Source of the DNA: ZC4RG30 sp035556135
GTDB lineage: Bacteria; Pseudomonadota; Gammaproteobacteria; Steroidobacterales; Steroidobacteraceae
DNA: 64,000 nucleotides
Direction: 5' to 3'
Assembly: GCA_035556135.1 (NCBI GenBank)
Contig: DATMFO010000002.1
Span: forward strand, 44,481 to 108,480
A model generated the notes under the pieces. That model did no database searches, was not told the origin of the DNA, and saw nothing but the letters and a program-made list of their open reading frames with translations. Positions 8,889-17,764 of the stretch are shown one piece after another (positions within the stretch are counted from its first letter, which is position 1; the number at the start of each line of letters is the position of its first letter). The position numbers were made by a program, and so were the translations under genes.

Positions 8889-10796
8889 CTAGAGTCCTGC
8901 CGGGTGACGGAAGCCTTTCACCCTGGTCGGGATCATCCAGGCCGACGACTCACCCACCATGTAGAGGATGTTGTTGTCGGGACCGCCGAAGGTGACGTTC
9001 ACCGGATACTGCGGCGCCCAGATGTTGCCGATGAACGTGCCATCGGGCTTGAAGATCTGCACGCCGGACTTGGTGGCCACGTAGTAGCGGCCATCGGTGT
9101 CCACCGCGGTGCCGTCGCCGCTTGAAGCGAAGCGGTCATCCGGGTTCGGCGCGCTGAGCACGTCCGGTTCCAGGTTCATCTGCGCGAAGCGGCGCTTGTT
9201 CGACAGCGAACCATCCTCCGCCACATCGTAGGCCCACACGAAGTTCTGGCCGGGGCTGTTCCAGCTGTTGTTCACATACACCGTCTTGCCGTCGGGCGAG
9301 AGCTCCACGCCATTCGGGAAGGCAAACTCGCCGGCGGGCACCACGATGCGCGCCTTGCCGTCTGGTGCCACGTAGTAGAGCTGCGGGCCCGGGTGAGTCT
9401 TCTTCTCCTCGGGCGTGAACTGCGGGTCGGTCACATAGAGGCCGCCGCGTGCATCCATCACCATGTCGTTGGGACCATCCAGCGGCTTGCCGTCGATGCG
9501 ATCGAACAGCACCTTCACCACCTTGCCGGTGGCCGGGTTCACCTCCACCACGCGGTGGCCGAACATGTCGCAGACGATCAGGTTGCCGTTGGCGGCCGCG
9601 ATGGTGCCGTTGGACTGCATGCCGGTGGCCAGCACGCGCCACTTGCCATCCGGCTCCATCACGATCAGGCGGCTGCGCTGCGGGCTGCCCGTCCAGTCGC
9701 CGGCCTTGTGGTCCTTGAAGTACATGTCGGAGAAGTACAGCTTGCCGTTGAGCCAGGTCGGGCCCTCGGCGAAAGTGAAACCTTCCGCCAGCTTGCGTGG
9801 CTGAGTGCCCGGCTCGATCACCTCGGCATACAGTGCCTGCTGCTTGCTGGCCCGCTCTATGTAGTCGGGCCGCACGGGCCAGAACACGTCGAACTGGTCA
9901 GCACCCGTGTCGCTCATCCGGGCGGAGTGCACCATGCCGCCCGGCAGGTTCACTACGTGGTTGCCCTTGTCGTCGGCGGTGTAGGTGGTGTCCATCACGC
10001 CCTGTTCAAGCGAGCCGCGCAAGGTGTAGCTGAGCTGGTCCTCGGGGTGGATGTGGCGCACGAATGTGGCCCCCGGGTCCATCCTCACCATGCTGACCTG
10101 GGCATTGCGGCCCCAGATCAGCCGCGCGTGCGCAATGCTGCGCGGGTGGTCGAGCTCGGCCGAGGGATCGGTGAGCGGCGTCCACTGGATCTCGTTGACG
10201 TTGATCACCACGCCTGCCGGATGGGAGGGCTTGACACCCAGGTCGGGGAAGCCGGGCTTCGCGCCGCTGATGTCCTGGCCGACCAGCGCCAGGTGGTCGA
10301 GCCGCACCGGCGAATACACCTCGAAAGTCTCCAGGCCTTGTGCGCCGGCCTTCATCGTGCGCGTGCTGCCCGGCTCGAGGAAGAGGGCGGTGTCCTTGGT
10401 GAGTTCAAGCGTCTTGCCGTCGACCTCGACGGTGGCCGCGCCCCTGGTGACCACGATGATGAGCTCTTCGTCCAGCTTCTGCGCCGGATAAGCGGCGTCC
10501 GCCGCGAAGGTCACGTGCTCGAGCAGCGCGCCGCGTCCCCAGGCCAGCCTGGCGTCAACGCCAGGAGCGAGGTTTGCCGTGGGCAGGTTGGCTGCCAGCA
10601 CCGCCTCCCCATCGGCCAGCGCCAGCGGCACCTTGACCTCCGGCAACTCGCGTGTGCGGCCGGTGACCTTGTGTTCGTCGATCACGGCCTGGTTGCGGGC
10701 AGCCCACGGCGAGGCTTCGTGCCTGGTGCAGCCGGTAACGGTGAAAACGAGGCCGGCCAGCGCGGCCAGGCAGATGCCCCGATGCAGGTTCTTCAT
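8889..10796 (-). CDS. lipoprotein fusing cupin domains to an SMP-30/gluconolactonase beta-propeller
   Basis: A 635-residue protein. The chosen ATG gives a lipoprotein signal with lipobox VTGC (Cys23); the frame extends 25 codons upstream without a signal-like start. Residues about 60-330 hold two cupin-like barrels, the second with FVRHIHPEDQLSYTL, a classic metal-binding cupin motif. Residues about 350-630 form an SMP-30/Gluconolaconase/LRE propeller with the metal ligands expected in AEGPTW, FPNGVELSPDG and DGTAVDTDG. The SMP-30 family are lactonases and phosphotriesterase-like hydrolases. Lipid anchoring of the fusion suggests periplasmic action on a lactone or sugar acid (inference). No sugar-pathway genes flank it. 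Confidence 0.85.
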   Translation of the reverse strand: MKNLHRGICLAALAGLVFTVTGCTRHEASPWAARNQAVIDEHKVTGRTRELPEVKVPLALADGEAVLAANLPTANLAPGVDARLAWGRGALLEHVTFAADAAYPAQKLDEELIIVVTRGAATVEVDGKTLELTKDTALFLEPGSTRTMKAGAQGLETFEVYSPVRLDHLALVGQDISGAKPGFPDLGVKPSHPAGVVINVNEIQWTPLTDPSAELDHPRSIAHARLIWGRNAQVSMVRMDPGATFVRHIHPEDQLSYTLRGSLEQGVMDTTYTADDKGNHVVNLPGGMVHSARMSDTGADQFDVFWPVRPDYIERASKQQALYAEVIEPGTQPRKLAEGFTFAEGPTWLNGKLYFSDMYFKDHKAGDWTGSPQRSRLIVMEPDGKWRVLATGMQSNGTIAAANGNLIVCDMFGHRVVEVNPATGKVVKVLFDRIDGKPLDGPNDMVMDARGGLYVTDPQFTPEEKKTHPGPQLYYVAPDGKARIVVPAGEFAFPNGVELSPDGKTVYVNNSWNSPGQNFVWAYDVAEDGSLSNKRRFAQMNLEPDVLSAPNPDDRFASSGDGTAVDTDGRYYVATKSGVQIFKPDGTFIGNIWAPQYPVNVTFGGPDNNILYMVGESSAWMIPTRVKGFRHPAGL

Positions 10797-10969
10797 TGTG
10801 TTTGGCACCCTGAGTGATGTGGATTGGAGACGGTGCGGGGCGACTGTAGTGGCCATGCCGGGGGATCGCAAGGATGCGGGCCAACTCCTACATGCATTGT
10901 CGGGTCCCTCTGGATATCCGCTCCCCGAGGCGCAGGGAGAATCATCGTACTAACCAGCGAGGATTCCCC

Positions 10970-11488
10970 ATGGCCGACATGGACCACCAGCCGCAGCAGC
11001 CGCTCTCCGGCGCCCGCGCCATAGAGACCGTGCGCGAGATCGTCACCGACGCCAACATCTGCCTGCTGGTCACCCGGCATGACAGGTTTCCCTTCGACGC
11101 CCGGCCCATGGCCGCGCAGGCGATGGAGGCGGATGGCAGCGTCTGGTTCCTGAGTTCTTCCGACAGCGACAAGAACCGCGACATCGAGCGCGACCCGCGG
11201 GTGACGCTGCTGGTGCAGAACAACCGCAAGTATGAATACGCGCAGCTGTCCGGGCGCGCCACCATCCACCGCGACCGGGCGCTGATCGACAAGTACTGGA
11301 CCCGCCTCGCCGAGGCCTGGTTCGACGGCAAGGATGACCCGCGCATCACGCTGCTGGCCGTGCATCCGGAGACGGGCCACTACTGGACCACGACCAATGG
11401 CAAGATAGCAGCAGGCATCAAGATGCTGCTCAGCGCGGCGGGAGCGGACGTGGATGACGGCGGAGTGCACGGCGAACTGCGGATCTGA
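10970..11488 (+). CDS. pyridoxamine 5'-phosphate oxidase-family protein (general stress protein 26-like)
   Basis: A 172-residue cytoplasmic protein with the split-barrel flavin-binding fold of the general-stress GsiB/COG3871 type. Visible signatures are CLLVTRHDRFPFDARPMAA near the N-terminus, VWFLSSSDSDKNRDIERDPRVTLLVQN in the middle and a C-terminal GHYWTTTNGKIAAGIKML. The chosen ATG follows GCGAGGATT; the frame remains open upstream without a better start. Members usually bind FMN or F420, but the reaction is rarely known. The mgtC-like gene starts 15 bases after its stop, so the two may be co-transcribed. Confidence 0.82.
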   Translation: MADMDHQPQQPLSGARAIETVREIVTDANICLLVTRHDRFPFDARPMAAQAMEADGSVWFLSSSDSDKNRDIERDPRVTLLVQNNRKYEYAQLSGRATIHRDRALIDKYWTRLAEAWFDGKDDPRITLLAVHPETGHYWTTTNGKIAAGIKMLLSAAGADVDDGGVHGELRI

Positions 11489-11503
11489 CACAGGCCTGCC
11501 TGC

Positions 11504-11983
11504 ATGGAGCTGATCCTGCGGGAGCTCGGCGGGCTGCCTGACCTGCCCACCTTCCTCCGCTTCCTCACCCGCATGCTCGCGGCGCTGGCGCTGGGTGCAC
11601 TCATCGGTTATCAGCGCGAGCGCTCGGGCAAGGCCGCGGGCCTGCGCACGCACATGCTGGTCGCATTGGGAACATCCCTGTTCGTGATTGTCGCGCTGGA
11701 ATCCGGCATGCGTGACGATGCCACCTCGCGTGTGATCCAGGGCGTGATCACCGGCATCGGTTTCCTCGGCGCCGGGTCCATCCTGAAGATCCGCGAGGAC
11801 AAGGTCATCCACGGCCTGACCACCGCAGCCGGCATCTGGATGACGGCGGCGGCCAGCGTGGCCATTGGCCTGGGGCAGATCCTCACCGGGCTGCTCGCCG
11901 GTGTGCTGGCCTGGCTGGTGCTGGCGGTGATGAGCCGGTTCGAGCGACGGGGGTTGCGGGGCGCGGCCAACAAGGACCCCTGA
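11504..11983 (+). CDS. MgtC/SapB-family membrane protein
   Basis: A 159-residue inner-membrane protein with four predicted transmembrane segments in the N-terminal 120 residues. The family signature is clear: ALGALIGYQRERSGKAAGLRTHMLVALG, then GVITGIGFLGAGSI and the HGLTTAAGIW motif. MgtC-type proteins modulate F-type ATP synthase or cation balance and matter under low magnesium. This version lacks the C-terminal cytosolic ACT-like domain of Salmonella MgtC, so it is the short SapB type. It lies 15 bases behind the PPOX-family gene. Confidence 0.9.
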   Translation: MELILRELGGLPDLPTFLRFLTRMLAALALGALIGYQRERSGKAAGLRTHMLVALGTSLFVIVALESGMRDDATSRVIQGVITGIGFLGAGSILKIREDKVIHGLTTAAGIWMTAAASVAIGLGQILTGLLAGVLAWLVLAVMSRFERRGLRGAANKDP

Positions 11984-12043
11984 GCCTTGCCGCCCGTGCG
12001 GCGGCGGCCTACGCTGTGACGCCAGTTCTCACGGGGATTCCAC

Positions 12044-12592
12044 ATGCTTACTTTCACATCGCGTGCCCGGGCGTTCGGGCTCGGTATCGTCGCCGCTATC
12101 TGCTGCCTGGCGATCACGCCGGCAAATGCGTCGCAGGCACCGCAGATCACCGCCCAGACGCTCATCGATCGCGCGCAGATCCAGGACCTGATCACCCGTT
12201 ACTACAACAATTTCGGGCGCGAGGATGCGGAAAGTTTCGCCGACTTCTATGCCGATGATGCCGAGCTCATCCTCGGCACGCGCACGTACAAGGGGAAAAA
12301 CGGCATCCTCGAAGCCTACGGGCGCGCACCTGGCCAGGCACCGCGGCCACCGCGTCCACCGCGCTACTCCTTCATCGTCACCATCAGCAACCCGCTCATC
12401 GTCGTGCACGGGAACACTGCCACCGCACAGATGGTGTTCACGGAATACGAGATCGAGAAGCAGGGCGATGCGCCGAAGGTCACCACGCAGGGCAAGGAAT
12501 ACAGCACCTTCGTGAAGGCCAATGGCCAGTGGCGTTATCGCACGCGCCAGATCGCAAGCGGCACCGAGCCGCCGAAGGGCTGGAAGGAATAA
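12044..12592 (+). CDS. exported SnoaL-like (NTF2-fold) protein
   Basis: A 182-residue protein with a signal peptide ending around ITPANA. The mature part starts with IDRAQIQDLITRYYNNFGREDAESFADFYADDAEL, the typical first helices of the SnoaL_4 type NTF2-like fold, and ends with QWRYRTRQIASGTEPP. Such proteins are small-molecule dehydratases, isomerases or binding proteins; no function can be assigned. It resembles in type the modules at 53.5-58.2 kb but is shorter and lacks their C-terminal extension. A strong hairpin follows 17 bases downstream. Confidence 0.8.
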   Translation: MLTFTSRARAFGLGIVAAICCLAITPANASQAPQITAQTLIDRAQIQDLITRYYNNFGREDAESFADFYADDAELILGTRTYKGKNGILEAYGRAPGQAPRPPRPPRYSFIVTISNPLIVVHGNTATAQMVFTEYEIEKQGDAPKVTTQGKEYSTFVKANGQWRYRTRQIASGTEPPKGWKE

Positions 12593-12609
12593 TTCCGGCG
12601 CACAAAAGA

Positions 12610-12645
12610 CTGAGCCCGGAGACTTTGCAGTCTGACCGGGCTCAG
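12610..12645 (+). terminator. hairpin terminator after the SnoaL gene
   Basis: A perfect ten-base-pair stem CTGAGCCCGG/CCGGGCTCAG encloses a loop that itself can pair (AGACT/AGTCT). It is followed by TTTACGTTTG on the plus strand and preceded by AAAA, so it could also stop minus-strand transcription of the Old Yellow Enzyme gene. About 145 bases of featureless sequence separate it from that gene's stop. Confidence 0.75.
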
Positions 12646-12791
12646 TTTACGTTTGATGTCTCAATTACGATTCATCCAACGCAGCTTCAGGGTACTGCCA
12701 GGCAATCACCTGAACTACTCCCGCAGGCTCACAGTGATGCGGGACGAGTCCTACGAGCGGTACGCATGACGACGTCACTGTCCTTCGAGGC

Positions 12792-13841
12792 TCAGGCCGC
12801 CTTTTCCACTGCCAGCGCCGGGTAATCCGTATACCCACGCTCATTCCCGCCGTAAAAGGTGGCCGGATCCGGCGTGTTCAGGGTTGCGTTGCGGCGGAAG
12901 CGCTCGAGCAAATCCGGATTGGCCAGGTAGGGCACGCCGAAGGCCACCGCCGAGATGCCTGACGCCAGCGCGGCTTCGGCACGCGCCTGGTCGTAGCCGC
13001 CATTGACGATCACCGGGCCGCCAAAAGCTTGCGCCAGTGCCGGCGTGATCGCCTCGGCGCCACCGCTCTCGACCAGGTGCAGGTACGCCACGCCACGAAT
13101 GGCCTTGGCCGCACGGCGAAAGGTGTCCAGCGGATCCACATCGCTCATGTCGTTCCAGGGCAGCATGGGGGAGAGGCGCACGCCGGTGCGTTCAGCGCCG
13201 ACCTCAGCGGCCACCGCCGCCACCACCTCGCTGAGGAAGCGCGTGCGATCCTCGCCGTAGACATCAGTACGCCGGTTGGTGCCGGAGCGCAGGAATTCGT
13301 CGATCAGGTAGCTGTTGGCGCCGTGGATCTCCACCGCGTCCGCGCCGGCATCGATGGCGCGGCGCGCGGCGCGGGCGAAGTCCTTCGCGATCCCCGGGAT
13401 CTCCTCCGTCCGCAGTTCGCGCGGTGTCTCGAAGGGCACCGGCTGGAAGTCCACGTTGCGGGACTCACCAGTGCGGATCGGGATGGCGCTGGGCGCGACG
13501 ATCTCGCCGAACACCGAGGAATGTCCCGAGCGTCCGGTGTGGAACAGCTGGATGGCGATGCGGCCGCCGGCGCGGTGCACGGCGCCGGTCACCGGCTCCC
13601 AGCTGCGCTGCTGCGCGTCGTTCCAGAGGCCGGGGATGGCCGGATAGCCATGGCCCTGCGCGCTTACGGCGACGGCTTCCGAGATGATGAGGCCGGCGGC
13701 GGCGCGCTGCGCGTAGTAGGTGGCCGCCAGCGGGGTCTGGAGGCCGTCCATCGCGGCACGGGTGCGGGTCATCGGCGCCATCACGGCGCGGTTGGGCAGT
13801 TGCAGGCTTCCGAGGTGGGTGGGGGAAAACAGCTGGCTCAT
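12792..13841 (-). CDS. Old Yellow Enzyme-family NADH:flavin oxidoreductase (NemA-like)
   Basis: A 349-residue FMN-dependent ene-reductase of the N-ethylmaleimide reductase type, reducing activated C=C bonds and electrophiles with NAD(P)H. The start is supported by AGGAGAAGCCC before the ATG and by the family N-terminus SQLFSPTHLGSLQLPNRAVMAPMTR. Further signatures: FHTGRSGH, the substrate-binding DAVEIHGANSYLIDEFL, and the FMN phosphate site VIVNGGYD. It is divergent from the HxlR-type regulator with an inverted-repeat operator between them, a common electrophile-sensing arrangement in which the regulator controls the reductase. Confidence 0.93.
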   Translation of the reverse strand: MSQLFSPTHLGSLQLPNRAVMAPMTRTRAAMDGLQTPLAATYYAQRAAAGLIISEAVAVSAQGHGYPAIPGLWNDAQQRSWEPVTGAVHRAGGRIAIQLFHTGRSGHSSVFGEIVAPSAIPIRTGESRNVDFQPVPFETPRELRTEEIPGIAKDFARAARRAIDAGADAVEIHGANSYLIDEFLRSGTNRRTDVYGEDRTRFLSEVVAAVAAEVGAERTGVRLSPMLPWNDMSDVDPLDTFRRAAKAIRGVAYLHLVESGGAEAITPALAQAFGGPVIVNGGYDQARAEAALASGISAVAFGVPYLANPDLLERFRRNATLNTPDPATFYGGNERGYTDYPALAVEKAA

Positions 13842-13850
13842 GGGCTTCTC

Positions 13851-13884
13851 CTTTGGTATCGTGGGGATACTATGGATACCAAAG
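13851..13884. promoter_or_regulatory. inverted-repeat operator in the OYE/HxlR divergent promoter
   Basis: Perfect ten-base arms CTTTGGTATC and GATACCAAAG are separated by 14 bases that contain a further GGATAC. The repeat begins ten bases upstream of the Old Yellow Enzyme start. It is a natural binding site for the dimeric HxlR-type regulator encoded on the other side (inference from position and symmetry). Confidence 0.7.
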
Positions 13885-13890
13885 AAACTA

Positions 13891-13900
13891 ACTTGCAAGT
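13891..13900. promoter_or_regulatory. second palindromic site, ACTTGCAAGT
   Basis: A perfect ten-base palindrome lying between the first operator and the preferred hxlR start codon. It could be a second regulator site or overlap the regulator's own promoter (TTGCAA inside it). Palindromes of this size occur by chance at a low rate, so position is the main argument. Confidence 0.45.
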
Positions 13901-13928
13901 AGGTACTGAAAGGTGCGATAGTTCCCGC

Positions 13929-14294
13929 ATGGAAACCTGCAACGGTCCCTGTCCCATCGGAAAACTGATCGAGCTGCTGTCCGGCCGCTGGGCCTTCCCG
14001 GTGCTGTACCAGCTGCTGCGTGCACAGGGGCCCATCCGCTTCGGGCAACTGCAGCGCTCGGTGGGGCGCGTCACGCAGAAGGAGCTGACCAAGACGCTGC
14101 GTGCCTTCGAGGAGCGGGGGCTCGTCGAGCGCAAGGTCTTTCCGGAGGTTCCGCCGCGCGTGGAATACCGCCTTACTGCGCTGGGTGCCTCACTGGGCGA
14201 GCCGCTGTGCGGGCTGGCCCGCTGGGCTGAAGCCCACATGGCCGAGATCGAGGCTGCTTGTCCGGATGCGCGGGAAACGCGCGGCGCGGCGTGA
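13929..14294 (+). CDS. HxlR-family winged-helix transcriptional regulator
   Basis: A 121-residue regulator starting METCNGPCPIGKLIELLSGRW, the typical HxlR N-terminus with a conserved cysteine just before the first helix; that cysteine is the thiol sensor in YodB/HypR/QorR-type members. The wing and recognition helix lie in RFGQLQRSVGRVTQKELTKTLRAFEERGLVERK. An in-frame ATG 19 codons upstream (13872) is possible, but the added residues are not family-like and that codon sits inside the operator. Divergence from the Old Yellow Enzyme gene suggests it controls that gene and itself in response to electrophiles (inference). Confidence 0.88.
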   Translation: METCNGPCPIGKLIELLSGRWAFPVLYQLLRAQGPIRFGQLQRSVGRVTQKELTKTLRAFEERGLVERKVFPEVPPRVEYRLTALGASLGEPLCGLARWAEAHMAEIEAACPDARETRGAA

Positions 14295-14318
14295 ATTCGC
14301 GCGCGGTGATCTGTTGCG

Positions 14319-15254
14319 TCAGGCGTCCGGCGCCAGCCGCGGCCACAGGCTCTTGAACGATTCCACCAGGAATTGCGTGGGATCACCCATGCGCGCGACA
14401 TAGTCCTTCGCGGGCTGCGCGGCCAGCATATCCACGGGTCCAAAGCCTGCGCGCATCATGCGGCTGAGTTCGCTGGAGAGCTTCGTCGTCATCTCCATCC
14501 CGGCCTGCAGGTCGGCCTTCGTGAAGAGGCGATCGCCATGGGCCGTCACCACGCGCGTGGCATCGTCACACTGCGCCACAAGTGTGCGGTAGCCATTGGC
14601 CAGCCCGGTAATGGCGCCGCCAGTCACCCAGTCCGGCACCGGCCAGCCATTGCCGGCCACCACGCCGCCGGTGACCAGCACATTGGCCTTCACCAGCTTC
14701 ACGTACAGGTCGCCATCGGTGTGGGCCTGCGGCAGCAGGCCGTAGCGCAGCGTTTCATCACCGACGGTGAGTTCACCTTCGGTCCATGTGGTCTTGTTGG
14801 GCTGCGCGAACCTGGGCAGTGGACGGATGGGCGGATCGTCCGGCTTGTAACGCACGGTGGTGGATAACCACAGGCGTGTCTGCTCATGCGCGATGATGGT
14901 GGCGCCGGCCTTGCCCAGCTTCTCGTTGAGGCCGGTGTGTTCGGCATGCCAATGCGTGTTGAGCAAGGTATGCGGCCGACCCGGGCCAAGCTGGTTGCTG
15001 GCGAGCTTCAGCACTGCATCCGCGCGGGTTTTCGCACCGCCATCGACGAACACCAGGCCGCTGGCATCGCGCAGGGCCAGCAGGTTGGCGCCGGCACCGC
15101 GAATCCACAGCACGTTGTCGGCGAGCTTGTCCGCCGCAAGCCCGGCGCCCGCCGCGTGCACCGCAGAAGAAAGCGCGGCAGTACCCGTGCCCGCGAGCAG
15201 GGCAGATGCGGATATCGAACCTGTGAACTGCCGGCGCGTCAGGGTGGTGCTCAT
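14319..15254 (-). CDS. Tat-exported MBL-fold metallo-hydrolase
   Basis: A 311-residue protein with a twin-arginine signal (RRQFTGSISASALLAG), so it folds in the cytoplasm before export. The metallo-beta-lactamase fold is shown by LLNTHWHAEHTGLNEKLG, AHTDGDLYVKL and VVTAHGDR. The usual HxHxDH metal motif reads HWHAEH here, with Glu in place of the second-metal Asp; this may alter metal content. The substrate is unknown. It converges with the HxlR gene, 24 bases between stops, and is divergent from the DUF1592 gene 80 bases away. Confidence 0.87.
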   Translation of the reverse strand: MSTTLTRRQFTGSISASALLAGTGTAALSSAVHAAGAGLAADKLADNVLWIRGAGANLLALRDASGLVFVDGGAKTRADAVLKLASNQLGPGRPHTLLNTHWHAEHTGLNEKLGKAGATIIAHEQTRLWLSTTVRYKPDDPPIRPLPRFAQPNKTTWTEGELTVGDETLRYGLLPQAHTDGDLYVKLVKANVLVTGGVVAGNGWPVPDWVTGGAITGLANGYRTLVAQCDDATRVVTAHGDRLFTKADLQAGMEMTTKLSSELSRMMRAGFGPVDMLAAQPAKDYVARMGDPTQFLVESFKSLWPRLAPDA

Positions 15255-15334
15255 GGCTGCGGACTCTAACCCATCATTTCCGGGCGCGATAACCTAGAAT
15301 CAAAGGATCGAAGCGGGGCGGGCAGGGCATCACC

Positions 15335-17761
15335 GTGAAGGCAGCAGGAGTTTTGGCATCGCTCGCGGGCATGCTCGCGGGCGCCACCGCGCTGGCGGCC
15401 GCGCCGCATGGTGGCAATGAACCCTGGGGCCTGCTCGACGAATACTGCGTCGATTGCCACAACAGCACCGACTGGGCGGGCCAGCTCGCGCTCGACCTCG
15501 TCGATCGCTCCGCATCGGCGGTTCCCGAAGAAGCGCAGACCTGGGAGAAGGTGATCCGCCGCATGCGCGGCAGCCTGATGCCGCCGCCGGGCCAGCCGCG
15601 TCCCGCCGCCGCGGAGTCCGCGGCCTTCGTGCAATGGCTTGAAGGTCGCATCGACGAGGCGGCGCAGAAACATGTCGAGCCGGGCCATGTGCCGCTGCAT
15701 CGCCTGAACCGCCGCGAATACACCAACGCCGTGCGCGAGCTGTTCGAGCTTGAGTTCGATCCCACTTCGCTGCTGCCGCAGGATGATCTTTCCGACGGCT
15801 TCGACAATGTGGCCAAGGTACTGCAGGTTTCGCCCACCTTCCTCGACCAGTACCTGGCCGCAGCGCGCAGCGTGGCGCTGCAGGCGGTGGGCAATCCCGA
15901 CCAGCGGCTGGTGGGCACGCCCTACAACAACCCGGTGCCTGGTCCACAGCACAACCATGTGGATGGACTGCCTTTCGGCACGCGAGGCGGGTTCGCCGTG
16001 GACCATATCTTCCCGGCGGACGGCGAGTACGAGCTCAACATCAACAACATGGCGCGTGCGCTGTGGGTGGAGGGGATGGAGTTCGAGAACACGCTGGTGG
16101 CCCTTGTCGACGGCGTGAAGATCTATGAGACGCGCCTGGGCGGCGAGGAAGACCAGAAGGCCATCGACCAGAAGGGCGATGCGCCAGTGGATGCCATCAA
16201 TGCGCGGCTGAAGAACATCCGCTTCCATGCCAGGGCGGGCCAGCACCGCGTGGTGGTCACTTTCCGCGCACGCAGCTATGCGGAGTCGGATGCGCGCCTG
16301 GCCTCATTGATTCCCGGTGGTGGCGAGGAGCGGGTGCTGAAGGTGAATTCCTTCGAGATCCGCGGGCCGTTCACCACTGCTGGCGTCAGTGATACACCCA
16401 GCCGCCAGCGCATCTTCACCTGCTACCCGAAGTCGGTGGCAGAGGAGCAGGCGTGCGCGGAGAAGATCGCGGCCAACATCGCGCGCCGCGCCTTCCGTCG
16501 GCCTCTGCGCGAGGGTGAGGTGGAGCACCTGATGCAGGCATTCCACTCCACCCGCAGGGACACCAGCTTCGACCAGGGGGTGCGCGGCCTGCTCACGCGC
16601 ATCCTGGCGAGCCCTGATTTCCTGTACCGCGCGGAAGAACCGCCGGCGGGTGCGAAGCCTGGCGATGTGTTCGCCATCAGCGACCTGGCGCTGGCCTCAC
16701 GGCTGTCGTTCTTCCTGTGGAGCAGCCTGCCGGATGACGAGCTGCTTACCGTGGCTGCGGCAGGCAAGCTTTCCGGCGACGCGGAGCTTTCACGCCAGGT
16801 GCGGCGCATGCTCGCCGATCCAAAGGCTGCGTCGCTGGCACGCGATTTCGCCTTCCAGTGGCTGGGGCTGGGCAAGCTGGCCGATATCGAGCCGGACCCG
16901 AACGTGTTCCCCTATGCCGCCGCCCAGCGCGACATCACCGGTGATCCACGCGAGGACCTGCGCGAGGAAGTGCGGCTGTTCGTGGATGACGTGTTCCGCA
17001 ATGACCGCAGCGTGCTCGACCTGATGCAGGCCGACTACACCTGGCTCAACGAACGGCTGGGTGTGCACTATGGCGTGCGCGACGTGAAGGGCTCGCATTT
17101 CCGCCGCGTGAAGCTGACCGATCCGAACCGCTTCGGCCTGCTGGGCAAGGCCGGCGTGCTGATGGTCTCTTCCTATCCCAACCGTACCGCGCCGGTGCTG
17201 CGTGGCGCGTGGATCCTCGACAACATCACCGGCACGCCACCCACGCCGCCGCCGCCCGGCGTGGAGGCACTGAAGGAGCCTGAGGTGGGCGGCAAGGTGC
17301 TGTCCATGCGCGAGCAGATGGTTGCGCATGCCACGCAGAAGAACTGCCACTCCTGCCACGGCGTGCTCGACCCGCTGGGCCTGGCGCTGGAGAATTTCGA
17401 CGGCGTGGGTCGCTGGCGCGAGAAGGATCGCCTGGCCGGCACGCGGATCGACGCCTCCGGCGTGCTGCCCGACGGCACGCCCGTCGACGGCCCGGTGGAC
17501 CTGCGCAAGGCGCTGATGCGCAATCCCGACCAGTTCGTGCAGACGCTGGTCACCAAGCTGATGATCTATGGCACCGGCCGGCCGATGGAGTGGCAGGACA
17601 TGCCCACCATCCGCGCCATCGTGAAGCAGGCCAGGGCCGATGACTACCACTTCGCTGTGCTGCTCACCGCCATCGTGAAGAGCGCGCCGTTCCGCATGCA
17701 GCAGGTTCCCGCAGACGAAAAGCAGCCCGCGATCCGGGCCGCTGCCACAGCTCCCCAGTAG
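15335..17761 (+). CDS. DUF1592/DUF1588/DUF1585 cytochrome-like exported protein
   Basis: An 808-residue protein starting at GTG with a signal peptide ending near ATALAAA. It has the domain order of planctomycete-type cytochrome proteins: a c-type haem motif CVDCH at residues 38-42 with MPPP as a likely distal ligand, then DUF1587 (RLNRREYTNAVRELF), a carbohydrate-binding-like middle, DUF1595/1592 (ARRAFRRPLREGEV; FLYRAEEP), DUF1588 (RTAPVLRGAWILDNITGTPPTPPPPGV) and DUF1585. A second motif CHSCH lies at residues 671-675 in NCHSCHGVLDPLGLALENFD. The family function is unknown; haem binding and export suggest periplasmic redox chemistry. Only three bases separate it from the DUF1552 gene. Confidence 0.92.
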   Translation: MKAAGVLASLAGMLAGATALAAAPHGGNEPWGLLDEYCVDCHNSTDWAGQLALDLVDRSASAVPEEAQTWEKVIRRMRGSLMPPPGQPRPAAAESAAFVQWLEGRIDEAAQKHVEPGHVPLHRLNRREYTNAVRELFELEFDPTSLLPQDDLSDGFDNVAKVLQVSPTFLDQYLAAARSVALQAVGNPDQRLVGTPYNNPVPGPQHNHVDGLPFGTRGGFAVDHIFPADGEYELNINNMARALWVEGMEFENTLVALVDGVKIYETRLGGEEDQKAIDQKGDAPVDAINARLKNIRFHARAGQHRVVVTFRARSYAESDARLASLIPGGGEERVLKVNSFEIRGPFTTAGVSDTPSRQRIFTCYPKSVAEEQACAEKIAANIARRAFRRPLREGEVEHLMQAFHSTRRDTSFDQGVRGLLTRILASPDFLYRAEEPPAGAKPGDVFAISDLALASRLSFFLWSSLPDDELLTVAAAGKLSGDAELSRQVRRMLADPKAASLARDFAFQWLGLGKLADIEPDPNVFPYAAAQRDITGDPREDLREEVRLFVDDVFRNDRSVLDLMQADYTWLNERLGVHYGVRDVKGSHFRRVKLTDPNRFGLLGKAGVLMVSSYPNRTAPVLRGAWILDNITGTPPTPPPPGVEALKEPEVGGKVLSMREQMVAHATQKNCHSCHGVLDPLGLALENFDGVGRWREKDRLAGTRIDASGVLPDGTPVDGPVDLRKALMRNPDQFVQTLVTKLMIYGTGRPMEWQDMPTIRAIVKQARADDYHFAVLLTAIVKSAPFRMQQVPADEKQPAIRAAATAPQ

Positions 17762-17764
17762 AGG

